From: Bifidobacterium sp. UBA744
GTDB lineage: Bacteria > Actinomycetota > Actinomycetes > Actinomycetales > Bifidobacteriaceae
Direction of reading: 5' to 3'
Assembly: GCA_002298605.1 (NCBI GenBank)
Contig: DBKS01000025.1
Location: 2,827 to 11,518, forward strand
Length of the DNA: 8,692 bases
The notes beneath the pieces are model-generated. The model was not told the DNA's origin and did not search any database. It worked only from the letters and a program-made list of their open reading frames with translations. Position numbers and translations under genes: made by a program. This document shows, one piece after another, positions 1-5,903 of the stretch. How positions within the stretch are numbered: the first letter of the stretch is position 1; each line of letters begins with the position of its first letter.

Positions 1-773
1 CCGGCGGTCATGAGCAGCGGGGCGGTTTCGCCGATAACTCGCGCGATGGCGAGGATCGCGCCGGACACGATGCCCGGCAATGCGGTGCGCAGCACGATCT
101 TGGTGATGGTCCGCTGCTTGGTCACACCCAGCGCGTACGAGGCCTCACGCAGATCGTTCGGCACGATCTTGAGCATTTCCTCACTGGTTTTGACCACGGT
201 CGGCATCATCAGCAGCGACAGGGCCACGGAACCTTCGAAACCGTTGATTGTGCCCGGCCCGCCGATGATGGTGAACATCGAGAACGCGAACAGGCCGGCG
301 ACGATGGACGGGATGCCGCTCATCACGTCGACGAGCAGGGAGATCGCCTTGGCGAGCTTGCCACGGTTGGAGTATTCCACCAGGTAGACCGCGCACAGCA
401 GGCCGATCGGGATGGAGATGACCATGGCGCCCGCAGTGATTTCCAGCGTTCCGATGATGGCGTGGAGCACGCCGCCGTAGCCGCCGGACGCGGTTGGCTT
501 GCCGCCTGAAACGCCTTTCATGTTGTGGGTCAGGAAATCGATGTTCAGGCGCTGCACGCCGTCCGCGATAGTGGTCCACAGCACGGAGATCAACGGGATC
601 AGTGCGATCAGGAAGGCGATGGAGATCAGCACCTTCATGAACAGGTCCTTGCGCTTGCGCGCTTGGGTGAAGGAGCGGGTCGGCTTGAATTTGTCGAAGT
701 CGATGACGGGGGCGCCGTTCATCGAACCATGTGCCGCAGGCGCGGCATTCGGGGTTTGCACTGCGTCAGTCAT
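1..773 (-). CDS. pstA: Phosphate ABC transporter permease PstA (3' end outside window)
   Basis: One of the two membrane subunits of the high-affinity phosphate importer PstSCAB; it pairs with PstC to form the channel through the cytoplasmic membrane. I translated 257 codons from the ATG at 773-771; the C-terminus lies beyond position 1. A cytoplasmic N-tail of about 40 residues (MTDAVQTPNAAP...) precedes a first membrane segment (MKVLISIAFLIALIPLISVL). Further segments follow, with PVVKT-like and GIPSIVAGLFAF stretches. The permease EAA loop is clear (EASYALGVTKQRTITKIVL), followed by LPGIVSG and the PstA-typical RVIGETAPLL. Its start shares one base with the pstC stop (TGATG), so the two are translationally coupled. 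pstB should follow immediately to the left. Family assignment is firm; missing residues are only due to the window edge. Confidence 0.96.
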   Translation of the reverse strand, partial: MTDAVQTPNAAPAAHGSMNGAPVIDFDKFKPTRSFTQARKRKDLFMKVLISIAFLIALIPLISVLWTTIADGVQRLNIDFLTHNMKGVSGGKPTASGGYGGVLHAIIGTLEITAGAMVISIPIGLLCAVYLVEYSNRGKLAKAISLLVDVMSGIPSIVAGLFAFSMFTIIGGPGTINGFEGSVALSLLMMPTVVKTSEEMLKIVPNDLREASYALGVTKQRTITKIVLRTALPGIVSGAILAIARVIGETAPLLMTA

Positions 774-1726
774 CACGCACCTGCCTTATCGGTGATCTTG
801 CGGGCGACGTAGTTCACGATGAAGGTAATTATGAACAGCACCAGACCGGTGCCGATCAGCACCGACACGCCAAGATCGTCGGCCTCGGGGTACTGGGCGG
901 CGATATTCGCGGCGATCGTCTGATTCTGCGACGCCTGCAACAGTTTGAACGAGTAGCCGAGGCCCGGGGAGAGGATCATCAAGACGGCCATCGTCTCGCC
1001 AAGTGCGCGGCCGAGGCCGAGCATGGAGGCGGACACGATGCCGGATTTGCCGAACGGCAGCACGGCGAGTTTGATCATTTCCCACTTGGTGGCGCCAAGT
1101 GCCAGAGCGGCTTCCTGCTGCAGGCGCGGGGTCTGCAGGAAGATGTCGCGGGACACCGAGGTGATGATCGGCAGGATCATCACGGCAAGCACCACGGCCA
1201 CGGTTGCGACGGTACGCGGCGGGTTGGCGGCCGGACCGGAGAAGATGGGGATCCACCCAAGGTAGGTGGACACCCAGTTCCAGAACGGGTAGATGGCTGG
1301 AACCAGAATGATGCCGCCCCACAGACCGTAGATGACGGAGGGGATGGCGGCGAGCAGGTCGACGACGGTGCTCAGCGCGGTGGCGAGCTTCTTCGGCGCG
1401 TAGTGCGAGATGAACAGCGCGATGCCGATGGAGATGAAGAAGGCCAGCAGCAGGGCGAGCGCCGCGACGAGGATGGTGCCGAAGACCAGCGGACCGACGT
1501 ACTGCCAGAAGTTGGTCGCCTTGCCACCGGTCAGGGTCTCGATGGTTGCGGAATTCTTGGTCTGGTCGCCACCGATGAGTGGCCAGGCCCGGTACAGCAG
1601 AAATAGTGTCACCGCACCAAGGGCCACGAGAATCATGATGCCGCAGGCGTAAGCGATGACTTTGAAGACCTTATCGGCGGTCTTGCCGGTCACCGGCTCA
1701 ACAGCGGCCTTGTCTTGCGAACTCAC
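773..1726 (-). CDS. pstC: Phosphate ABC transporter permease PstC
   Basis: First membrane subunit of the PstSCAB phosphate importer, partner of PstA. 317 residues, normal for the family. About six hydrophobic segments are visible: roughly 21-47, 80-107, 120-145, 172-192, 228-255 and 286-308. The EAA loop that contacts PstB is at about 205-230 (EAALALGATKWEMIKLAVLP), followed by the conserved GRALGETMAVLM (239-250) and AAIPSVIYGLWGG (126-138). The start is GTG at 1726-1724, chosen because AAGGAG sits 5 bases upstream. It ends TGA, overlapping the pstA ATG by one base. It lies 177 bases downstream of pstS. That gap holds a stem-loop at the pstS stop and an 11-base direct repeat, so pstC may be expressed at a lower level than pstS or have separate control. 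Confidence 0.96.
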   Translation of the reverse strand: MSSQDKAAVEPVTGKTADKVFKVIAYACGIMILVALGAVTLFLLYRAWPLIGGDQTKNSATIETLTGGKATNFWQYVGPLVFGTILVAALALLLAFFISIGIALFISHYAPKKLATALSTVVDLLAAIPSVIYGLWGGIILVPAIYPFWNWVSTYLGWIPIFSGPAANPPRTVATVAVVLAVMILPIITSVSRDIFLQTPRLQQEAALALGATKWEMIKLAVLPFGKSGIVSASMLGLGRALGETMAVLMILSPGLGYSFKLLQASQNQTIAANIAAQYPEADDLGVSVLIGTGLVLFIITFIVNYVARKITDKAGA

Positions 1727-1762
1727 GGGTTCTCCTTATGAAGGGGCTTTGGATGGGGCCTG

Positions 1763-1780
1763 TACAGCTAACTTACAGCT
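1763..1780 (-). repeat. TACAGCT direct repeat, 11-base spacing, upstream of pstC
   Basis: The heptamer TACAGCT occurs twice, at 1763-1769 and 1774-1780, identical and exactly 11 bases apart. Read in the direction of transcription it is AGCTGTAagttAGCTGTA, ending 36 bases before the pstC GTG. The 11-base spacing (one helix turn) is that used by OmpR/PhoB-type regulators, but the core differs from the GTTCACC-like box before pstS. Function is unknown; chance is possible. Confidence 0.4.
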
Positions 1781-1790
1781 TCAGCATAGA

Positions 1791-1803
1791 GCGGCAAAAC
1801 CGC
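1791..1803. repeat. Small GCGG/CCGC hairpin in the pstS-pstC gap
   Basis: GCGG (1791-1794) and CCGC (1800-1803) can pair around a five-base loop, giving a short stem of 4 pairs. No T-run follows on either strand, so it is not a terminator by itself. It is one of several small structures in the 177-base pstS-pstC spacer. Confidence 0.25.
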
Positions 1804-1870
1804 AGTGCCTGATTGAAGGTGCCAACCAAGCGCTGCGGCTCTGCATGTCATGTTGCTGTGAAGTTATTGC

Positions 1871-1905
1871 AAGTCACTGCTTGGCGAACGAGGCCCGAGT
1901 GACTT
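1871..1905 (-). repeat. 8-bp inverted repeat overlapping the pstS stop codon
   Basis: AGTGACTT (1898-1905) and AAGTCACT (1871-1878) are perfect inverted arms separated by 19 bases. The pstS TAA (1906-1904) overlaps the outer arm by two bases. On the transcribed strand no T-run follows, so a classical Rho-independent terminator is unlikely. A stem here could slow ribosome release, protect the pstS mRNA 3' end, or reduce read-through into pstC; these roles are inference. Confidence 0.4.
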
Positions 1906-3034
1906 ACTTGATGGCTTCGATGGACTTGGTGACCTTGGCGCGCAGGTCGTCGGAGATCGGGGCGGAGCCGGCGTCGGAGGCGGCGGCTTCCTGACCTTCC
2001 TTGGAGGTGACGTAGGTCAGCCAGGCCTTGACGAACTTGGCGGTGTTGGCGTCGGAGTAGGCCGGGCAAGCGATGTCGTAGGACACCAGGATGACCGGGT
2101 AGGCGTCGGATTCGGTGGTGGTGCGGTTGATGTTGATGACCACGCGGTTGTCGCCCTTCACGTCAGCCTGCTTGGAGACGTCGAGGGTCTTGGCCGCGGC
2201 GCCTTCCTGGTTGTAGGCCACGTACTTCTCGCCGACCTTGACGGCGATGGTGCCGAGGGAGCCAACGGCGGAGCCGTCGGCGTAGCCGATAGTGCCGTCG
2301 GCCTGCTTGACGGTGTTCACCACGCCATCGGTGCCCTTGGCGGCCTGACCGACTTCGTTCGGCCAGTTCTCGCCGACTTCGTAGTTCCAGTTGTCCTTAC
2401 CGCCGGCCTTCTGCACGTAGTCGAGGAAGTTCTTGGTGGTGCCGGACTTGTCGGAGCGGTGCACGACGGTGATCGCGGTGTCGGGCAGGGTGACGTCCTT
2501 GTTCTGATCGGCGATGGCCGGATCGTTCCACTTGGTGATCTTGCCGTCGAAGATCTTGGCGATGGTGGCGGCGTCGAGGTTCAGGGTCTTGCCCTGGCCG
2601 GAGATGCCGTTGAGGTTGAAGATCACGGCGATCGGGGAGACGTAGACCGGCACGTCGAAGGCGGTGGTGCCGTTGGCGCAGGCCTTGTCGGAGGACTGGG
2701 AGACCTGGTCGTCGGTCAGGGAGGCGTCGGAGCCGGCCCATGCGGCGGAGCCCTGCAGGAAGGCGGTCACGCCGGCGCCGGAGCCGGACGGATCGTAGCC
2801 GATCTTGGCGTCGGGGTTCTTCTCCTGGAAGCCGTTGATCCAGGTCTGCACGGCGGTCTTCTGGGAGGAGGCGCCCTTGCCCTGGAACTCGCCGGAGATG
2901 GCGTCGGCGGCGGCCGAGCTGGAGTTGGAAGCATTGGTGGTGCTGGCGGAAGTGTTGTCACCGCAAGCGGCCAGGGACGCCATGGCGGCGATGCTGGCGA
3001 GCGCTGCGATGGAACGAGTCACATTGTTACGCAT
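1904..3034 (-). CDS. pstS: Phosphate-binding lipoprotein PstS
   Basis: Extracellular high-affinity phosphate receptor that delivers phosphate to PstC-PstA. 376 residues. The signal peptide is 1-23 with lipobox LAAC and lipidated Cys24, then a Ser/Ala/Asn-rich linker to about residue 45. Ligand-binding landmarks: GKGASSQ (52-58, position of the family's first phosphate loop), SGSGAG (83-88), GSDAS (101-105), and R193-S194-D195-K196-S197-G198-T199-T200, the classic phosphate-contacting RSDxSGTT. The start ATG at 3034-3032 is chosen because the lipoprotein signal begins there and AGAGGGAAAG lies just upstream. The frame stays open 22 codons further up to 3100, but those residues (beginning MSRGAAGPHR) do not suit a signal peptide. 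An unpaired regulatory leader of 226 bases with a PHO-box-like pair precedes it. Confidence 0.97.
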   Translation of the reverse strand: MRNNVTRSIAALASIAAMASLAACGDNTSASTTNASNSSSAAADAISGEFQGKGASSQKTAVQTWINGFQEKNPDAKIGYDPSGSGAGVTAFLQGSAAWAGSDASLTDDQVSQSSDKACANGTTAFDVPVYVSPIAVIFNLNGISGQGKTLNLDAATIAKIFDGKITKWNDPAIADQNKDVTLPDTAITVVHRSDKSGTTKNFLDYVQKAGGKDNWNYEVGENWPNEVGQAAKGTDGVVNTVKQADGTIGYADGSAVGSLGTIAVKVGEKYVAYNQEGAAAKTLDVSKQADVKGDNRVVININRTTTESDAYPVILVSYDIACPAYSDANTAKFVKAWLTYVTSKEGQEAAASDAGSAPISDDLRAKVTKSIEAIK

Positions 3035-3124
3035 TTGGTTCTTTCCCTCTATCTGATATTCGGCGGCAACCCTGTGAGGACCTGCCGCACCTCGTGACAT
3101 ATCCCAGCGTAGAGGTGGCCGAGC

Positions 3125-3136
3125 GGGTTGGAACCC
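3125..3136. repeat. GGGTT/AACCC palindrome between PHO box and pstS
   Basis: GGGTTGGAACCC is a perfect inverted repeat with two central bases, lying 6 bases downstream (in pstS direction) of the PHO-box-like pair. It could be a small operator or chance; no family is recognisable. Confidence 0.25.
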
Positions 3137-3142
3137 AAAAAT

Positions 3143-3160
3143 GGTGAACGGAAGATGAAC
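3143..3160 (-). promoter_or_regulatory. PHO-box-like operator of pstS (two 11-base direct repeat units)
   Basis: Read on the pstS strand the site is GTTCATCttccGTTCACC: heptamers GTTCATC (3160-3154) and GTTCACC (3149-3143), 11 bases apart. This matches the direct-repeat units related to GTTCACC that are known to bind PhoP in streptomycetes, whose PhoP is orthologous to mycobacterial RegX3. A looser GTTATC lies 13 bases further upstream at 3173-3168. The site is 108-126 bases upstream of the pstS ATG, in the same orientation, with its probable regulator encoded next door. I could not place a convincing -10 box; TACGCT at 3111-3106 is the best weak candidate. Sequence match is direct; binding is inference. 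Confidence 0.65.
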
Positions 3161-3172
3161 TCTTTTTGATAA

Positions 3173-3198
3173 CTTCTCGCCGCTTCCCCTCCGAGAAG
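3173..3198. repeat. 7-bp inverted repeat between phoP and the PHO box
   Basis: CTTCTCG (3173-3179) and CGAGAAG (3192-3198) are perfect arms around a 12-base spacer. On the minus strand the stem lies about 60 bases after the phoP stop and is followed by TTATCAAAAAG, with no T-run. It could be a poor phoP terminator or part of the pstS control region. Confidence 0.3.
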
Positions 3199-3206
3199 AC
3201 TACGTA

Positions 3207-3230
3207 GATTGCTCGGTGGATTGCTCGGTA
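3207..3230. repeat. 12-bp tandem duplication after phoP
   Basis: GATTGCTCGGTG (3207-3218) is followed directly by GATTGCTCGGTA (3219-3230), and a decayed third unit GACTATTCG continues at 3231. It is non-coding, between the phoP stop and pstS. It looks like a replication-slippage repeat whose copy number may vary between strains. Confidence 0.6.
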
Positions 3231-3260
3231 GACTATTCGCCTTCGCCCGCGGCCGCCCGG

Positions 3261-3968
3261 TTACTCGGCACTCGGCTCGTCGATCTTGTATCCGAGGCCA
3301 CGCACGGTGGTCAGATACTTCGGATGCGCCGGATCCTCCTCGATTTTGGATCGCACGCGCTTGACGTGCACATCAAGCGTTTTGGTGTCGCCTACGTAAT
3401 CGGAACCCCAGATACGATCGATGAGCTGGTGACGCGTCATCACGCGGCCCTTGTTCTGCATCAGGTATTCGAGCAGCTCGAATTCCTTCAGTGGGAAGAA
3501 CACGTTGTCGCCGCGCACCGTCACCTGGTGCTGCCCCACCAGCATGGAGATGTCGCCGCACTGCAGCGGTACGTCCTCGTCGGCCGAGGCGGGACCGAGC
3601 GTACCACCCTGGTTGCGCCGCAGCACCGCACGGATGCGGGCCAGCAGCTCGCGGAAGGAGTACGGCTTGGTCACGTAGTCGTCCGCGCCGATTTCCAAGC
3701 CCACCACCTTGTCGATTTCAGTCGACTTGGCCGTCAGCATGATGATCGGCACGCGACTCTGCTCACGGATGCGGCGGCACAGCGACGTTCCGTCGATGCC
3801 CGGCAGCATGAGGTCAAGCAGGACCAGGTCCACGCCGCCTTTGGTGAACAGCTCCAATCCTTCTTCGCCGGTTTCCGCGGCGGAAACCTCGAATCCCTCA
3901 CGATGCAGCTGATAGACCAGCGGCTCACGGTATGATTCCTCATCCTCAACCACCAAAATACGAGTCAT
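3261..3968 (-). CDS. phoP: OmpR/PhoB-family response regulator (PhoP/RegX3-like)
   Basis: DNA-binding response regulator of the phosphate-starvation two-component system; once phosphorylated by the kinase encoded upstream it should activate pstS. 235 residues. Receiver domain 1-120: acidic pair E8-D9, phospho-acceptor D52 (in LLDLMLPG), T79 (MLTA) and K101 (TKPYSFREL) are all present. Winged-helix domain about 135-231, with recognition-helix region GDTKTLDVHVKRVRSKI (193-209) and the terminal hairpin TVRGLGYKI (221-229). The start at 3968-3966 is chosen because MTRILVVEDE is the usual family beginning; GGAAGGAG lies 12 bases upstream, a rather long spacing. The frame is open for a further 97 codons to 4259 without resemblance to a receiver domain. 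pstS follows after 226 bases. Could equally be named regX3. Confidence 0.95.
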   Translation of the reverse strand: MTRILVVEDEESYREPLVYQLHREGFEVSAAETGEEGLELFTKGGVDLVLLDLMLPGIDGTSLCRRIREQSRVPIIMLTAKSTEIDKVVGLEIGADDYVTKPYSFRELLARIRAVLRRNQGGTLGPASADEDVPLQCGDISMLVGQHQVTVRGDNVFFPLKEFELLEYLMQNKGRVMTRHQLIDRIWGSDYVGDTKTLDVHVKRVRSKIEEDPAHPKYLTTVRGLGYKIDEPSAE

Positions 3969-4107
3969 GCGCGCAGCACGCTCCTTCCGCTCTCCCGCCG
4001 ACATCATATGCGGCGTCTTACTCGCCCCGAGCCCCCTGTTCGAGGCCCCTCTTGTGCGCCGCCGGCCTATCCACCGCCAATCGGACTCGTCCAGTTGCAA
4101 ACCTTCG

Positions 4108-4134
4108 GATTCCTCAGATTCCTCAGGCTCCTCA
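4108..4134. repeat. 9-bp tandem repeat, three copies
   Basis: GATTCCTCA (4108-4116), GATTCCTCA (4117-4125) and GGCTCCTCA (4126-4134) lie head to tail; a partial fourth unit starts GTTTCC at 4135. On the phoP strand each unit reads TGAGGA.., giving repeated Shine-Dalgarno-like AGGA and, in the phoP frame, an acidic run EEPEESEESE. Period nine keeps that frame open. Confidence 0.6.
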
Positions 4135-4175
4135 GTTTCCGAAACCACCTGGTGAGACGCTTGCGAACGGTCGGC

Positions 4176-4237
4176 GTTCACATATCCGTCATCCATCATA
4201 CCCACTTGAGACACCGTCACTTCACACCCTGTTATCC
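4176..4237 (+). promoter_or_regulatory. Possible array of PHO-box-like units, 11-base phase
   Basis: On the plus strand two pairs resemble the pstS box: GTTCACAtatcCGTCATC (4176-4193) and CTTCACAccctGTTATCC (4220-4237). Each pair has 11-base spacing, and the pairs are 44 bases apart, exactly four turns. In-phase positions between them are weaker (ATACCCA at 4198, AGACACC at 4209). The orientation is opposite to phoP transcription. It could be an autoregulatory PhoP site, but the units are degenerate and I chose the alignment by eye. Confidence 0.3.
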
Positions 4238-4254
4238 CTTGTGGCACAAGGGAT
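4234..4254. repeat. Perfect 9-bp hairpin between phoR and phoP
   Basis: ATCCCTTGT (4234-4242) and ACAAGGGAT (4246-4254) pair perfectly around GGC. It lies 68 bases after the phoR stop. On the minus strand it is followed by AACAGGGTG, so there is no T-run; on the plus strand TTTCAATT follows, a weak tail. It may be an mRNA-processing or partial-termination element setting the phoR:phoP ratio, or a protein-binding palindrome. Confidence 0.6.
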
Positions 4255-4322
4255 TTCAATTACATAGACAGCCACAAGCATACGTAGTTTACGGACAACA
4301 CGACGCCATCGTCGCAGCGACC

Positions 4323-5624
4323 TCAGGCCGCTTCGGACTCCGGCAGCGAAATCGTGAAGGTAGACCCCTCGCCTTCGTGGGACCATACGGAAATCGTGCC
4401 GCCGCACTCCTGCACGCAATGCTTGACGATCGACAGCCCCAGCCCGGTACCGCCCGTGGCCCTCGAGCGCGCCGGATCCACCCGGTAGAACCGTTCGAAA
4501 ATGCGTCCCAGACTGTCGGCGGGGATGCCGATGCCCTGATCCACCACGCGAATCTTCACCTGGCCGTTCTCCACGCTCACGCCGACGCTGACCTTGGTAC
4601 GCTCGGGCGAATACCGAATCGCGTTCTCCACCAGGTTCTTGATGGACGTACGCAGCGATTCCTCATCCACAAACACCATCGCATCGCCGACCCGCTCGCC
4701 GCGCTGCGCGGCATCGGCCGCCGTCAGCGCCACGCTGGTCCCGTTGAAGGAAATGCCGATGCCGATATGCTTCGCCTGCGCCTGCACGATATTTTCCTGC
4801 ACGGCCTCGCGAACCACCGCAATTGCGGACACATTCGTGGCGGAGAAATTCATCGCCGGATTCTGCGCGCGCTGCAAATCAATCAAACGCTTGACCATCT
4901 CGGTGAGCCGTTCGGATTCCTTGGTGATGCGACCGGCAAAATAGCGCACCATTTTCGGATCGTCCGCGGCGTCATTAATCGTTTCGGCAAGCAGGCTAAT
5001 GGCACCGGCCGGCGTTTTGAGCTCATGCGATACATTGGTGACAAAATCGCGCCGCATCGCCTCGAAGCGCCGTTGTTCCGACACATCTTCAATCAGCACC
5101 ACATACAGCAACTCCGTGATGCGACCGGCGCGAATCCGCACCTGCATCGTGTCGGACGGCACGGCATCGCCGGCCTGAATGCCACGACCCGAACCGTCGT
5201 CACGCGGCCTTACGCCAGCAGGATAATTAATCGGAATGTCAACCTCACGCTGACGAATCTCACCGTCTTTTGCAACCTGCGTAATGATGTCCTCAATATC
5301 ACGGGACGCCAGCCAGCCGCCCTGCACTATGCCCATTCGCCGCGCACCCGGCGAATAGTAGCGCACCGATCCGTGAATATCGGAGATCACCACCGCGCTT
5401 GGCATTACCTCGATCAGGCCGCGCTCCGCCTCCCGCACCGGCACATCGTCGCCGAACAGCGAGGCCTCGTCCTCATGGCTGCGCCGATGACCGCGCTCAC
5501 GTTCCTCCTCGCGCGCCGAGCCGATGCGCATGCCCATCACGACAAGCGCAACAGCCACCAGCGCCACGACGACTATCACACTGATCATTCCAGCCGGATC
5601 AGATGCGTCAATGAGCGTGTCCAT
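4323..5624 (-). CDS. phoR: Phosphate-sensing histidine kinase (PhoR/SenX3-like)
   Basis: Membrane sensor kinase that should phosphorylate the adjacent PhoP/RegX3 when phosphate is low. 433 residues. One hydrophobic segment at about 13-31 follows a very short N-terminus, then a charged stretch (REEERERGHRRSHEDE). A PAS-like domain spans about 66-182 (LIEVMPSAVVISDIHGSVRYYS ... VVLIEDVSEQRRFE). The HisKA H-box has His200 (FVTNVSHELKTP). The ATPase domain has the N-box (N330, N334 in NLVENAIRYSP), G1 DQGIGIP (362-368), F-box IFERFYR (375-381) and G2 GGTGLGLSIV (391-400). No catalytic residue is missing. The start at 5624-5622 has CGGAGG 5 bases upstream; an internal Met13 is less likely. Lack of a large extracellular domain fits sensing through the Pst/PhoU complex, as in PhoR-type kinases. 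Confidence 0.95.
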   Translation of the reverse strand: MDTLIDASDPAGMISVIVVVALVAVALVVMGMRIGSAREEERERGHRRSHEDEASLFGDDVPVREAERGLIEVMPSAVVISDIHGSVRYYSPGARRMGIVQGGWLASRDIEDIITQVAKDGEIRQREVDIPINYPAGVRPRDDGSGRGIQAGDAVPSDTMQVRIRAGRITELLYVVLIEDVSEQRRFEAMRRDFVTNVSHELKTPAGAISLLAETINDAADDPKMVRYFAGRITKESERLTEMVKRLIDLQRAQNPAMNFSATNVSAIAVVREAVQENIVQAQAKHIGIGISFNGTSVALTAADAAQRGERVGDAMVFVDEESLRTSIKNLVENAIRYSPERTKVSVGVSVENGQVKIRVVDQGIGIPADSLGRIFERFYRVDPARSRATGGTGLGLSIVKHCVQECGGTISVWSHEGEGSTFTISLPESEAA

Positions 5625-5640
5625 GCTAGCCTCCGAATCG

Positions 5641-5653
5641 CCATCGTCGATGG
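5641..5653. repeat. CCATCG/CGATGG palindrome in the phoR leader
   Basis: CCATCGtCGATGG is a perfect inverted repeat with one central base, 17 bases upstream of the phoR ATG. It is close enough to affect ribosome binding or to bind a repressor; nothing else supports a role. Confidence 0.3.
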
Positions 5654-5670
5654 TCTGGACCTGCGGCCAT

Positions 5671-5726
5671 GTTTACCTTCGCACGCCGACAAGTTCATGG
5701 CGCCGCACGGAAAAACCGCATATAAT
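5671..5726 (+). promoter_or_regulatory. PHO-like half-sites followed by a consensus -10 box
   Basis: GTTTACC (5671-5677) and GTTCATG (5693-5699) are 22 bases apart, two helix turns; the unit at the middle position is absent. A perfect TATAAT sits at 5721-5726 with no recognisable -35 at 16-19 bases, as expected of an activator-dependent promoter. It points toward the unknown gene at 5904, giving a leader of about 170 bases. It also lies in the phoR upstream region. Weak and unproven. Confidence 0.25.
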
Positions 5727-5857
5727 CCGTGTAATAGCCCGTCATAACGGCGCATATATTTTACAGTGTCATCGCCTATAAAGAATCCCTCCGCCACGCA
5801 TAATAGTCAGCGGGAAATCCATAGGATGCATAGGTAAAAAAATCAGTAAAAATCGGT

Positions 5858-5895
5858 TACACTGGTACGGCATATCAACAAAAAACACTAAGGAG
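5858..5895 (+). promoter_or_regulatory. Proximal promoter and ribosome binding site of the 5904 gene
   Basis: TACACT at 5858-5863 is a possible -10, within an A/T-rich stretch (two similar GTAAAAA..TC segments at 5834-5853). No good -35 is seen. The ribosome binding site AAGGAG at 5890-5895 is strong and sets the start at the ATG 8 bases later. Confidence 0.3.
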
Positions 5896-5903
5896 ATTTG
5901 CAT

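Larger units (their letters stand above)
3969..4322. other. 354-base phoR-phoP spacer
   Basis: This gap between kinase and regulator is long for a two-component operon. From left to right it holds the phoP ribosome binding site, a 9-bp tandem repeat (4108-4134), a series of 11-base-phased PHO-like units (4176-4237) and a perfect hairpin (4234-4254). The phoP frame stays open through 3969-4259, but its third-position base choice is mixed and unlike the neighbours, so I treat it as non-coding. Confidence 0.6.

Noticed and set aside
731..1606. A 291-codon Gly/Asp/Glu/Gln-rich open frame on the plus strand opposite pstC.
   Set aside because: Shadow of pstC; low-complexity and no start signal.
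2459..3097. A 212-codon Gly/Val-rich open frame on the plus strand opposite pstS.
   Set aside because: Composition is what GC-rich codons give when read backwards; pstS on the other strand is unambiguous.
3968..4007. Earlier phoP starts at the paired ATG near 4004-4007.
   Set aside because: No ribosome binding site precedes them, and the receiver domain begins at the ATG at 3968 in the family.
4008..5747. A 579-codon open frame on the plus strand opposite phoR.
   Set aside because: It is an antisense shadow of the phoR frame: His/Arg-rich low-complexity translation, no ribosome binding site, no family likeness, while the minus-strand frame has every kinase motif.
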